A stretch of DNA of 10,480 nt from an uncultured Bacilli bacterium (GTDB lineage Bacteria > Bacillota_I > Bacilli_A > RF39 > UBA660): the NCBI GenBank assembly GCA_910578745.1, contig CAJTSN010000036.1:6977-17456 (forward strand), read 5' to 3'. Of this stretch, positions 1-5,354 are shown piece after piece (within the stretch, counting starts at the first letter, position 1; the number at the start of each line of letters is the position of its first letter). The position numbers were made by a program, and so were the translations under genes. Below the pieces are notes generated by a model. That model saw only the letters and a program-made list of their open reading frames with translations. It had not been told where the DNA came from and searched no databases.

Positions 1-15
1 TAGGTGTTTTGTACA

Positions 16-972
16 GTGAAAAAAGTTTATAAGAAAATATATAATAAAATAAAAAAATATAAAAAAATTGTAATTGCTAGGCATGTAGGACCAGATCCAG
101 ATGCTTTGGGAAGTAGTATTGGTTTAAAAGAAATTATAAAGACTACATTTCCAGAGAAGGATGTTTTTGTCGTAGGAACACCTGCTAGTAAATTTCGTTA
201 TTTAGGGGCTTTAGATAAGTTTCAAGATTCTATGTATGAAGATAGTTTGTTGATTGTGACCGATACGCCTGATAAAAAAAGAGTCGATGGGGTTGATGTA
301 GATAAATTTAGAGAAGTGATTAAACTTGATCATCACCCATTTATTGAAAAGTTTGGTGATATTGAAATTGTTGATGAACATGCATCAAGTGCTTCTCAAC
401 TTGTGATGGAACTTGTTTTTCAAACAAAATTAAAGTGGTCAAAGATAGCTGCTGAGAATTTATTTGTTGGCTTGGTTGCGGATACTGATCGATTCTTATT
501 TTCTTATACGACCCCAAAAACGTTTGAATTAGTGGCCCAATTGATTAAAGAAACGCATATCGATTTTTCAAGTTTGTATACCAATTTATATTTACGTCCC
601 TTTAAAGAGGCTAAATTTGAGGGATATATTGCGAATCATATGTGTGTCACAGAATCTGGTTTTGCTTATTGTAAATTAACCGATGAAGTTTTAAAGGAAT
701 TTGATGTAGATGCTGCAACGGCAGGGAATATGGTGAATAATTTTAATTATTTAGAAGGAATTTATGCATGGGCTGTATTTTCTGAGGATGCCAATAACAA
801 TAATATTAGAGGTTCTATTCGTTCACGTGGACCTATTATTAATGAAGTGGCCTCTCTTCATAATGGAGGAGGACATAAATTTGCTTCTGGGGTTCGTTTA
901 AAGGATTTTGACGAAGTAAGTAGCATAGCATCTGAATTAGATGAAGTATGTCGTAAGTATATAGAAGAGTAA
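16..972 (+). CDS. nrnA: NrnA-type DHH/DHHA1 phosphoesterase (nanoRNase and pAp phosphatase)
   Basis: Cytoplasmic DHH-family phosphoesterase. In this family NrnA degrades very short RNAs from the end of mRNA decay and dephosphorylates 3'-phosphoadenosine 5'-phosphate, replacing Orn and CysQ in many Gram-positives. Numbering from the GTG at 16 (318 aa, close to the usual ~313), the metal-binding motifs are all present: H23 with D27-P-D29, D83-T-P, the DHH triad at 105-107, and D156-T-D158. The C-terminal DHHA1 substrate-binding domain carries GGGHK at 284-288. An in-frame TAG occupies bases 1-3, so the gene is complete. GTG at 4 is possible, but AGGTG at 2-6 lies 9 bases before the GTG at 16, which favours 16. 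The stop codon falls inside a terminator stem. Product identity is very secure; the exact substrate preference (oligoRNA, pAp or c-di-AMP-derived pApA) cannot be read from sequence. Confidence 0.93.
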   Translation: MKKVYKKIYNKIKKYKKIVIARHVGPDPDALGSSIGLKEIIKTTFPEKDVFVVGTPASKFRYLGALDKFQDSMYEDSLLIVTDTPDKKRVDGVDVDKFREVIKLDHHPFIEKFGDIEIVDEHASSASQLVMELVFQTKLKWSKIAAENLFVGLVADTDRFLFSYTTPKTFELVAQLIKETHIDFSSLYTNLYLRPFKEAKFEGYIANHMCVTESGFAYCKLTDEVLKEFDVDAATAGNMVNNFNYLEGIYAWAVFSEDANNNNIRGSIRSRGPIINEVASLHNGGGHKFASGVRLKDFDEVSSIASELDEVCRKYIEE

Positions 973-995
973 GTGAATAATGACTTGCTTTTTTT
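966..995 (+). terminator. Intrinsic terminator of nrnA, overlapping its stop codon
   Basis: Bases 966-974 (AGAGTAAGT) can pair with 983-991 (ACTTGCTTT) as a 9-bp stem with two G-U pairs and an 8-base loop. A run of T follows to 995. The TAA stop of nrnA (970-972) lies inside the 5' arm. The stem is only moderately stable, so termination may be partial. Confidence 0.55.
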
Positions 996-1013
996 GTTTT
1001 AGGTGTATATAAT
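985..1013 (+). promoter_or_regulatory. Sigma-A type promoter for the cysteine-rich protein gene
   Basis: TTGCTT at 985-990, a 17-base spacer, and a perfect TATAAT at 1008-1013. This places transcription start near 1020, about 16 bases before the ATG at 1036 and just ahead of the ribosome binding site. The -35 element lies within the 3' arm of the preceding terminator. Confidence 0.75.
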
Positions 1014-1035
1014 ACTTAGCGAATGGAGGGATTTT

Positions 1036-1617
1036 ATGGCAGATGGACGAAGTTGGAGTGTCAATACATGCTCGTTTTGTACACATATGAATTTAGAGGA
1101 AAGAAATCCGTATGATTGTTCAGAGGCGTGGTGCAGTGAGCGGAGAAAATATTATCCTCCAACGGATAGAGCTTGTTCGAGTTCTTTTATGTATGATGAG
1201 AGTAGAGCTCCTAGTTCAGGGTGTTATCTTACAACAATTACACATGAAATATTAGGCTATGAAGATACATGTGAAACTCTACAAACCATGCGATTTTTTC
1301 GAGATGAGGTTTTAATGAAAGAAGAACAATACCACCCATTATTATGTGAATATGATGTTGTTGGACCCTTTATTGCTGAGGCAATAAGGAAAAGTATAAA
1401 ACCAAAGGAAATTTCTACATTTTTGTTCAAGACTTACATTGAACCAACCACAAATTGTATAAAAAAAGGCCATTTTGATTTAGCACTTTTAATTTATAAG
1501 TATATGGTTGAAGAGTTAAAGAAATTTTGTGGGATAAAAGAAGTCACTTTTAATACGACTATGGAACCAACTGGAAAAGGATACCTTAAAGGTTTGGATT
1601 TCCAGCACCAGAGATAA
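1036..1617 (+). CDS. Cysteine-rich protein of unknown function, CFI-box-like
   Basis: A 193-aa soluble protein with no signal peptide or membrane segment. The ATG at 1036 is chosen over the in-frame GTG at 1003 because TGGAGGG at 1024-1030 is an excellent ribosome binding site and the promoter -10 covers the GTG. The N-terminal ~65 residues hold six cysteines (C12, C15, C28, C33, C47, C63). C12-x2-C15 and C28-x4-C33 suggest a metal-binding or disulfide-bearing module. Residues 62-91 (a GCYLTT motif, then C79 and MRFFRD) resemble the CFI-box-CTERM type sequence (C-Y-L-T-T, then L-R-x-F-R-D) found in many hypothetical proteins of gut Firmicutes; this is recalled, not searched. The C-terminal half (about 98-170) is probably helical and of unknown role. 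Its last 32 bases overlap the converging membrane protein gene. No function is proposed. Confidence 0.8.
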   Translation: MADGRSWSVNTCSFCTHMNLEERNPYDCSEAWCSERRKYYPPTDRACSSSFMYDESRAPSSGCYLTTITHEILGYEDTCETLQTMRFFRDEVLMKEEQYHPLLCEYDVVGPFIAEAIRKSIKPKEISTFLFKTYIEPTTNCIKKGHFDLALLIYKYMVEELKKFCGIKEVTFNTTMEPTGKGYLKGLDFQHQR

Positions 1618-1978
1618 TACTATATTCTTGACCAGAGGTTTTTAAAATAACATAAAGAACTATAATTGTTGAGACGAGAGAAATTTCAGAAGCAAGAACT
1701 TGTAAGGAAGCCGCATTCATGTTTCCTTTTTTCTTTTCAATAATTTTTCTATTTTCATAACTGATGTAAAGATAGATAAGGGTTAAGACCACTACTAATG
1801 TACGATTAAAGATAGAAAAATTTTGATTTTGTTTTTTACTTAAGAATCCTTTTCCATTAGCAATCGTTACTTTATCATTATAAGTAATATAAATGGATAA
1901 AATTAAACTTCCAATATATACAAATGTTGTAATGATTTGTATATCAAGTAAATTTTCTTCCTTTTTTTGGTCATCCAT
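1586..1978 (-). CDS. Small three-helix membrane protein, unknown function
   Basis: A 130-aa protein with three hydrophobic stretches suited to membrane helices, at about residues 13-33, 57-74 and 91-112. They are separated by lysine-rich loops (43-53 and 75-84). A short acidic and lysine-rich N-terminus precedes them and a GNPNL tail ends the protein. No recognised family motif or catalytic residue is visible. The start is supported by AAGGA (complement of 1985-1989) 6 bases upstream of the ATG. That ATG overlaps the stop of the polysaccharide deacetylase by 8 bases, so the two are almost certainly cotranscribed and translationally coupled. The 3' end overlaps the converging cysteine-rich protein gene by 32 bases. 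The pairing with an exported cell-wall enzyme suggests, but does not show, an envelope role. Confidence 0.8.
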   Translation of the reverse strand: MDDQKKEENLLDIQIITTFVYIGSLILSIYITYNDKVTIANGKGFLSKKQNQNFSIFNRTLVVVLTLIYLYISYENRKIIEKKKGNMNAASLQVLASEISLVSTIIVLYVILKTSGQEYSIISGAGNPNL

Positions 1979-3224
1979 TATATTTCCTTAGTGCTTCAAT
2001 TTGTTTTAATTCACTGATGGTTACAAAGACAAAATCTTTCTCTTTTAAAATTTGAATAATTTCGGGAAGGGCTTTTTTGGTTCTTTCATACGTTTCATGC
2101 ATTAAAATAATACTTCCATCTTCTGCATTCATCGTAGCTCGATCTCTAATTTTACTTACACTTTTATACTTCCAGTCCATAGTATCAATATTCCATAGAA
2201 CCACCTCTAAAGAAATATCATTTCGAACTCGTTTATTAATAGAACCATAACTTGGTCGAAAAAGAACAGGTGTGTAACCCAATGTTTCATAAATGATATC
2301 TTGTGTATCCTGAATTTGCTTTTTTATATCTTCATCATTTAGTTTTGTGAGCCATTTATGATTGAATGTATGGTTTCCAAGCTCATTTCCATATTCTAGG
2401 CTTTTTCTTAATACATCTTCATAGGTTTTTACTTTATTTCCAAGAATAAAGAAGGTCGCAACGGCATCATTTTCTTTTAAGATAGAAATAATTTCTTCTG
2501 TATAAGAACTTGGACCATCATCAAATGTAAGAGCAATTACTTTTTTATTCATTTCAATAATGGAATTTACTTTTTCTAAATCGATTTCTGCTTCTATAAT
2601 TTCATGATTGACGTTCATCGTCTTTTCCATTTGAATGCTTAATTTTTCTAGGGGAATATCAATTATAATTGTATCTGTATAATTTTTGGATAATGTATAG
2701 GGTGGATAATATAAATATAAAGTCTCATGATCGATAGAAAATAAAGCTGTATGAAGATTTTGTTTCAGTAAAGATAGGTCAAGTACGTTTCCAAAACGTT
2801 CGAATACAAGTGTATTGGCGATCGTATATACTTCACTTGTTGAAACCATATCTTCAATCGTAAGTAAGGCATCTTTTTTTAGAGAATATAGATAAGTTTC
2901 TATTTCTTCTTCCTCATTTTTTGTTTTAAAAAGAGTAATCGAAATGTATTCCTTATTTTGATATAAGGTATAATCAATATTGAGTTCTTCAAATGTATCT
3001 AGAGAAATCATTTTTTCTTGTTCGTTTAAAAAATCTTGGTAACAAGTATTTATATAACCAATAATGGCGTCATCTATTTTTTTATATTGTGTTACAGGAT
3101 AATTAATGCCAATTTTGTAGTGCTTGTTTTCTTCAATAATCGTTTCAATTTTTGTTTCTTTTTCCTTTGGTGTACATCCAACCAAAAGAAAGAAAAAGAG
3201 GAAAAGAACTAATTTTGCTTTCAT
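1971..3224 (-). CDS. Lipoprotein polysaccharide deacetylase (NodB/CE4 domain)
   Basis: A 417-aa exported lipoprotein. Residues 1-16 form a lipoprotein signal peptide ending in LLVGC, with C17 the lipidation site, so it should be anchored on the outer face of the membrane. Residues ~30-215 are a beta-rich region resembling the extracellular domain found ahead of PdaC-type deacetylases (DUF3298/DUF4163-like; from pattern only). Residues ~228-407 are the NodB domain with all five CE4 motifs: TFDDGP (233-238; D235 base, D236 metal), HTFNH (H285 and H289 metal ligands), RPSYG (323-327), DTMDW (347-351) and LMH (H376). The family removes N- or O-acetyl groups from cell-wall peptidoglycan or related glycans using a divalent metal. 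Catalytic residues are intact, so activity is expected; the exact glycan is unknown. AGGTGG (complement of 3229-3234) precedes the ATG. It leads an operon with the small membrane protein. Confidence 0.92.
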   Translation of the reverse strand: MKAKLVLFLFFFLLVGCTPKEKETKIETIIEENKHYKIGINYPVTQYKKIDDAIIGYINTCYQDFLNEQEKMISLDTFEELNIDYTLYQNKEYISITLFKTKNEEEEIETYLYSLKKDALLTIEDMVSTSEVYTIANTLVFERFGNVLDLSLLKQNLHTALFSIDHETLYLYYPPYTLSKNYTDTIIIDIPLEKLSIQMEKTMNVNHEIIEAEIDLEKVNSIIEMNKKVIALTFDDGPSSYTEEIISILKENDAVATFFILGNKVKTYEDVLRKSLEYGNELGNHTFNHKWLTKLNDEDIKKQIQDTQDIIYETLGYTPVLFRPSYGSINKRVRNDISLEVVLWNIDTMDWKYKSVSKIRDRATMNAEDGSIILMHETYERTKKALPEIIQILKEKDFVFVTISELKQIEALRKYNG

Positions 3225-3255
3225 GGAACCACCTATAGAAATATATTCTAAAAAA

Positions 3256-3284
3256 AATATATAATTCCAACGAAAATTTGGAAA
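3256..3284 (-). promoter_or_regulatory. Possible promoter for the deacetylase operon
   Basis: On the minus strand, TTTCCA (complement of 3279-3284), a 17-base spacer and TATATT (complement of 3256-3261). The -35 is a poor match and the region is AT-rich, so chance matches are likely. A promoter is needed somewhere in this divergent gap because the neighbouring HU gene points the other way. Confidence 0.35.
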
Positions 3285-3289
3285 AAGTG

Positions 3290-3318
3290 TTGCTTTTATA
3301 TGTTATTTTTGATACTAT
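3290..3318 (+). promoter_or_regulatory. Promoter of the HU gene
   Basis: TTGCTT at 3290-3295, a 17-base spacer and TACTAT at 3313-3318. The predicted start is near 3325, giving a leader of about 43 bases. The -35 hexamer is identical to that of the promoter at 985. It is 5 bases from the -35 of the proposed divergent deacetylase promoter. Confidence 0.55.
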
Positions 3319-3321
3319 GTT

Positions 3322-3344
3322 CTTGTAAGCATATCGCTTATAAG
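3322..3344 (+). repeat. Inverted repeat at the predicted HU transcription start
   Basis: CTTGTAAGC (3322-3330) and GCTTATAAG (3336-3344) form a 9-bp inverted repeat around the 5-base centre ATATC, with a single G-T exception. It straddles the predicted start and lies 9 bases before the Shine-Dalgarno sequence. It could be an operator, possibly for HU itself or another regulator, or a 5'-end RNA hairpin that stabilises the message. No T-run follows, so it is not a terminator. Confidence 0.6.
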
Positions 3345-3367
3345 TGTTAAAACGGAGGTATAAAACA

Positions 3368-3640
3368 ATGAGTAGAACACAATTAGTAGAATTTATAGCA
3401 GAAGATGCAGGACTTACAAAAGCAGATGCAGCACGTGCTTTAGATGCTTTACAAAAAGCAACTGTAAAGGGACTTAAAGAAGAGAAAAAAGTAACAATTA
3501 CAGGGTTTGTAACTTTTACAGCTAAGGATAAAGAAGCTTCAACTGGACGTAATCCAAGAACTGGAGAAGCTGTTGAAATCCCTGCTAGAACCGTAGTTAC
3601 AATCAAAGCTGGTTCTAAATTAAAAGAAGCTTTAAATTAG
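3368..3640 (+). CDS. hup: HU-family DNA-binding protein
   Basis: A 90-aa histone-like protein, the standard HU length, that binds and bends DNA without strong sequence preference and acts as a homodimer on the nucleoid. The N-terminal helices (residues 3-40) contain the usual pattern of leucines and alanines. ITGFVTF leads into the beta-arm, whose tip is the signature GRNPRTGE (about 60-67), and the protein closes with AGSKLKEALN. The arm flank reads AKDKEAST rather than the more common basic AARKGRNP context, a mild divergence. The ATG at 3368 is chosen over an in-frame GTG at 3344 because GGAGGT at 3354-3359 sits 8 bases before it and the protein begins MSRTQL as HU proteins do. It has its own promoter and terminator. 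As a nucleoid protein it is functionally related to the topoisomerase IV genes downstream. Confidence 0.95.
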   Translation: MSRTQLVEFIAEDAGLTKADAARALDALQKATVKGLKEEKKVTITGFVTFTAKDKEASTGRNPRTGEAVEIPARTVVTIKAGSKLKEALN

Positions 3641-3645
3641 TCGTT

Positions 3646-3670
3646 AAGGGTATCTTCGGATATCTTTTTT
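3646..3670 (+). terminator. Intrinsic terminator after HU with UUCG tetraloop
   Basis: AAGGGTATC (3646-3654) pairs with GATATCTTT (3659-3667) in a 9-bp stem with two G-U pairs, capped by C-UUCG-G, an exceptionally stable tetraloop. The T-run reaches 3670. It ends only 3 bases before the ribosome binding site region of the next gene, which has no evident promoter of its own. Confidence 0.85.
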
Positions 3671-3687
3671 CGTGGAGGGATGAGAGA

Positions 3688-4329
3688 ATGTTCGCTATAG
3701 CGCTTGATTTGTTGAACGAAATAGATGGTCTAGGGTATGTCGCTTATATTGTGGGAGGATACTCAAGAGATAAGTATAGAGGGATCAATACAGAGGATAT
3801 TGACATCTGTACCAATATGAAATATGAAGAAATAAAGAAACATTTTAAAATTCATACATCGTATTCGAAAATGGGTTCTTTTACCATTTGTTATAAAGAT
3901 GTATTCTTTCAAATGACCACTTTTAGAAAAGAAGGAAGGTATTTGGATTATAGACATCCTTCTTCTATTGAATTTGTAAATACGTTAGAGGAAGATTTAA
4001 AAAGAAGAGATTTTGTAATGAATACTCTATGTATTGATAAATCGGGGGCATATGTTGATTTATTAGGCGCTAGAAGTGATATTGACAAAAAAATGATACG
4101 AGTTGTTGGAAATACAAGAGAAAAATTGATGGAAGATCCATTACGAATTCTTAGGGCAATTCGTTTTTCCATCGATTTTGGTTTTGAACTTGAAGAGAAT
4201 TTAAAAGAGGAGATAAGTCAGAATAAACAGGTTCTTAAGAGAATACCTATGAAAAAGATAGAAGAGGAAATCGAAAAAATACATTCAACCGAAGGAAGAG
4301 AAAGAGTAAGAAGCTTTTTTGAAATTTGA
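3688..4329 (+). CDS. Short class II CCA/poly(A) tRNA nucleotidyltransferase-like protein
   Basis: A 213-aa protein matching the head and neck domains of class II tRNA nucleotidyltransferases, which build or repair the 3' CCA end of tRNAs from CTP and ATP. Motif A is intact: GGYSRD at 23-28 and D37-I-D39, the two metal-binding aspartates. Motif B is intact (RRDF at 106-109, then N112), as is the nucleotide-selecting motif D (E149-D150-x-x-R153). The neck helix IPMKKIEEEIEKI follows at about 196-208 in the numbering of the start used. The protein stops just after this point, where Gram-positive CCA enzymes of ~400 aa continue into body and tail domains that hold the tRNA. No remnant of these follows before the next promoter. 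GGAGGG at 3674-3679 supports the start. It might be a minimal CCA enzyme, a CC- or A-adding partner, or a decayed gene; the intact active site favours function. Confidence 0.85.
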   Translation: MFAIALDLLNEIDGLGYVAYIVGGYSRDKYRGINTEDIDICTNMKYEEIKKHFKIHTSYSKMGSFTICYKDVFFQMTTFRKEGRYLDYRHPSSIEFVNTLEEDLKRRDFVMNTLCIDKSGAYVDLLGARSDIDKKMIRVVGNTREKLMEDPLRILRAIRFSIDFGFELEENLKEEISQNKQVLKRIPMKKIEEEIEKIHSTEGRERVRSFFEI

Positions 4330-4353
4330 CAAAATAAGAAAAATAGGTATAAT
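4326..4353 (+). promoter_or_regulatory. Near-consensus promoter of the Fic gene
   Basis: A perfect TTGACA at 4326-4331, a 16-base spacer, and a perfect TATAAT at 4348-4353. Transcription should start near 4360, followed by the strong ribosome binding site GGGGGAGG at 4367-4374. The -35 contains the TGA stop codon (4327-4329) of the preceding gene. This is the strongest-looking promoter in the window. Confidence 0.85.
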
Positions 4354-4380
4354 AGCTTTCGATAAAGGGGGAGGAATCGT

Positions 4381-5283
4381 ATGAACGTTATTGGTGGAAT
4401 GAATATGGATGAAGTGTCCTATTTTGATATTTTTGAGTATATAGCTAGAATCGAGTTAAATTCATCGATTCTAAGTCATGCTGAAGAAACCAGTCAAGAA
4501 TTTAATAGTTTTATGCAAGAACTTTTTCAGTATGATGCTTATTCTGTTGCTTCTTATCTAGTGGATAGTTTTCGTAGAGAAATGGTGGATTCACAAAAAA
4601 TAGAAAAACATTATATAAATATGAACGATATAAAAGAAGATTTCTTTTTTGATACGTTTAACATAAGTCATGCCCACATTCATAAAATGCATCAGATTTG
4701 TACAATGAAAGATAATAATAATCAAACAGGATATAGAACAGTGCCTGTTCGTGTAAGCACAGTAACACCACAGGGCGAATTTTTATTTTGGAAAGCACCT
4801 AATCCTGAACTTGTAGAATTGTTTATGGACGATTTCATTAAAGCCTATAAAAGAATGGAATCTTCTGTGTTATTTTCAAATCCGTTTTTAGTAAGCGCAT
4901 TAATGCACTTACTATTTGTAAGAATCCATCCTTACAATGACGGGAATGGAAGAACCGCTCGATTAATACATAATATTAAGTTTACGGAATCTATTAATAA
5001 AATCTATAATACTAATTTTAAATTAGCCCCATTGAATCTTTCGGGCAGTATTTTAATAAATAAGCCAACATATGCAGATCGGATGAATGCTATTTATTTT
5101 GATTTGGTGCATGATACAAATGAAGCAATAAATCGATGGTTTGATTTTATTTTAAATATGGGAGATGAACAGATTTATTATAATAAAAACCGTTTACGCC
5201 AACGTAGAACTTATATAGAAGCTTTGAGCAATCGAGATCGAATCGATTTAGGAAAACAATTTGTAAAGACGGGAAGAATGTAA
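4381..5283 (+). CDS. Fic-domain protein (predicted AMP-transferase)
   Basis: A 300-aa cytoplasmic Fic protein. The family usually transfers AMP from ATP to a hydroxyl side chain of a target protein. The active-site loop is complete: HPYNDGNGRTAR at 183-194, with catalytic H183, phosphate-binding G188-N189-G190 and R191/R194. Residues ~96-107 (SHAHIHKMHQIC) and YRTVPV fit the helix and flap leading into the Fic core. The N-terminal ~90 residues are helical. S71-QKI-E75-K76 sits where class II Fic proteins carry the inhibitory (S/T)xxxE(G/N) motif: the inhibitory Glu is kept but the last residue is Lys. No separate small antitoxin gene is seen next to it. GGGGGAGG at 4367-4374, 6 bases before the ATG, fixes the start; ATG at 4399 is a weaker alternative. 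The gene lies directly upstream of parE, whose ATP-site tyrosine is the type of residue FicT toxins modify. The target here is unknown. Confidence 0.9.
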   Translation: MNVIGGMNMDEVSYFDIFEYIARIELNSSILSHAEETSQEFNSFMQELFQYDAYSVASYLVDSFRREMVDSQKIEKHYINMNDIKEDFFFDTFNISHAHIHKMHQICTMKDNNNQTGYRTVPVRVSTVTPQGEFLFWKAPNPELVELFMDDFIKAYKRMESSVLFSNPFLVSALMHLLFVRIHPYNDGNGRTARLIHNIKFTESINKIYNTNFKLAPLNLSGSILINKPTYADRMNAIYFDLVHDTNEAINRWFDFILNMGDEQIYYNKNRLRQRRTYIEALSNRDRIDLGKQFVKTGRM

Positions 5284-5310
5284 ATTTAGGCTATGAAATA
5301 AGGGAAATGT

Positions 5311-5339
5311 TTGATAATGTTTCTTTTTTTTGTTATAAT
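5311..5339 (+). promoter_or_regulatory. Extended -10 promoter of parE-parC
   Basis: TTGATA at 5311-5316, a 17-base spacer ending in TGT, then TATAAT at 5334-5339, giving an extended -10 (TG-N-TATAAT). The start is predicted near 5346, only about 9 bases before the parE ATG, so the leader is extremely short. Confidence 0.8.
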
Positions 5340-5354
5340 CGTTGTGGTGATAGC

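Noticed and set aside
1571..1605. CTGGAAA/TTTCCAG inverted repeat in the convergent gene overlap as a bidirectional terminator
   Set aside because: The 21-base loop and the absence of a T-run on either strand do not fit an intrinsic terminator.
3145..3606. Minus-strand open frame of 153 codons opposite HU
   Set aside because: It lies antisense to the clearly real HU gene and covers its promoter, and its sequence shows no family motif. It is a by-product of HU codon use.
3763..4172. Two minus-strand open frames opposite the cca-like gene
   Set aside because: The plus-strand frame carries all nucleotidyltransferase motifs. The antisense frames have no motif or ribosome binding site.
1971..4329. 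Mycoplasma genetic code (TGA as tryptophan)
   Set aside because: The deacetylase and the cca-like gene both end in TGA at sensible places, and tryptophan codons seen are TGG.
5300..5331. Weak hairpin with T-run between fic and parE as a possible terminator
   Set aside because: The stem AAGGGAAA/TTTCTTTT needs two G-U pairs and a 12-base loop and coincides with the parE promoter. It is too weak to call, so fic transcripts may read through into parE.
5307..5354. Upstream ATG at 5307 as the parE start
   Set aside because: It covers the promoter hexamers, has AGGG only 2 bases before it, and adds 16 residues with no ParE likeness before the typical MAKYDESSIKILEGLEAVR start.
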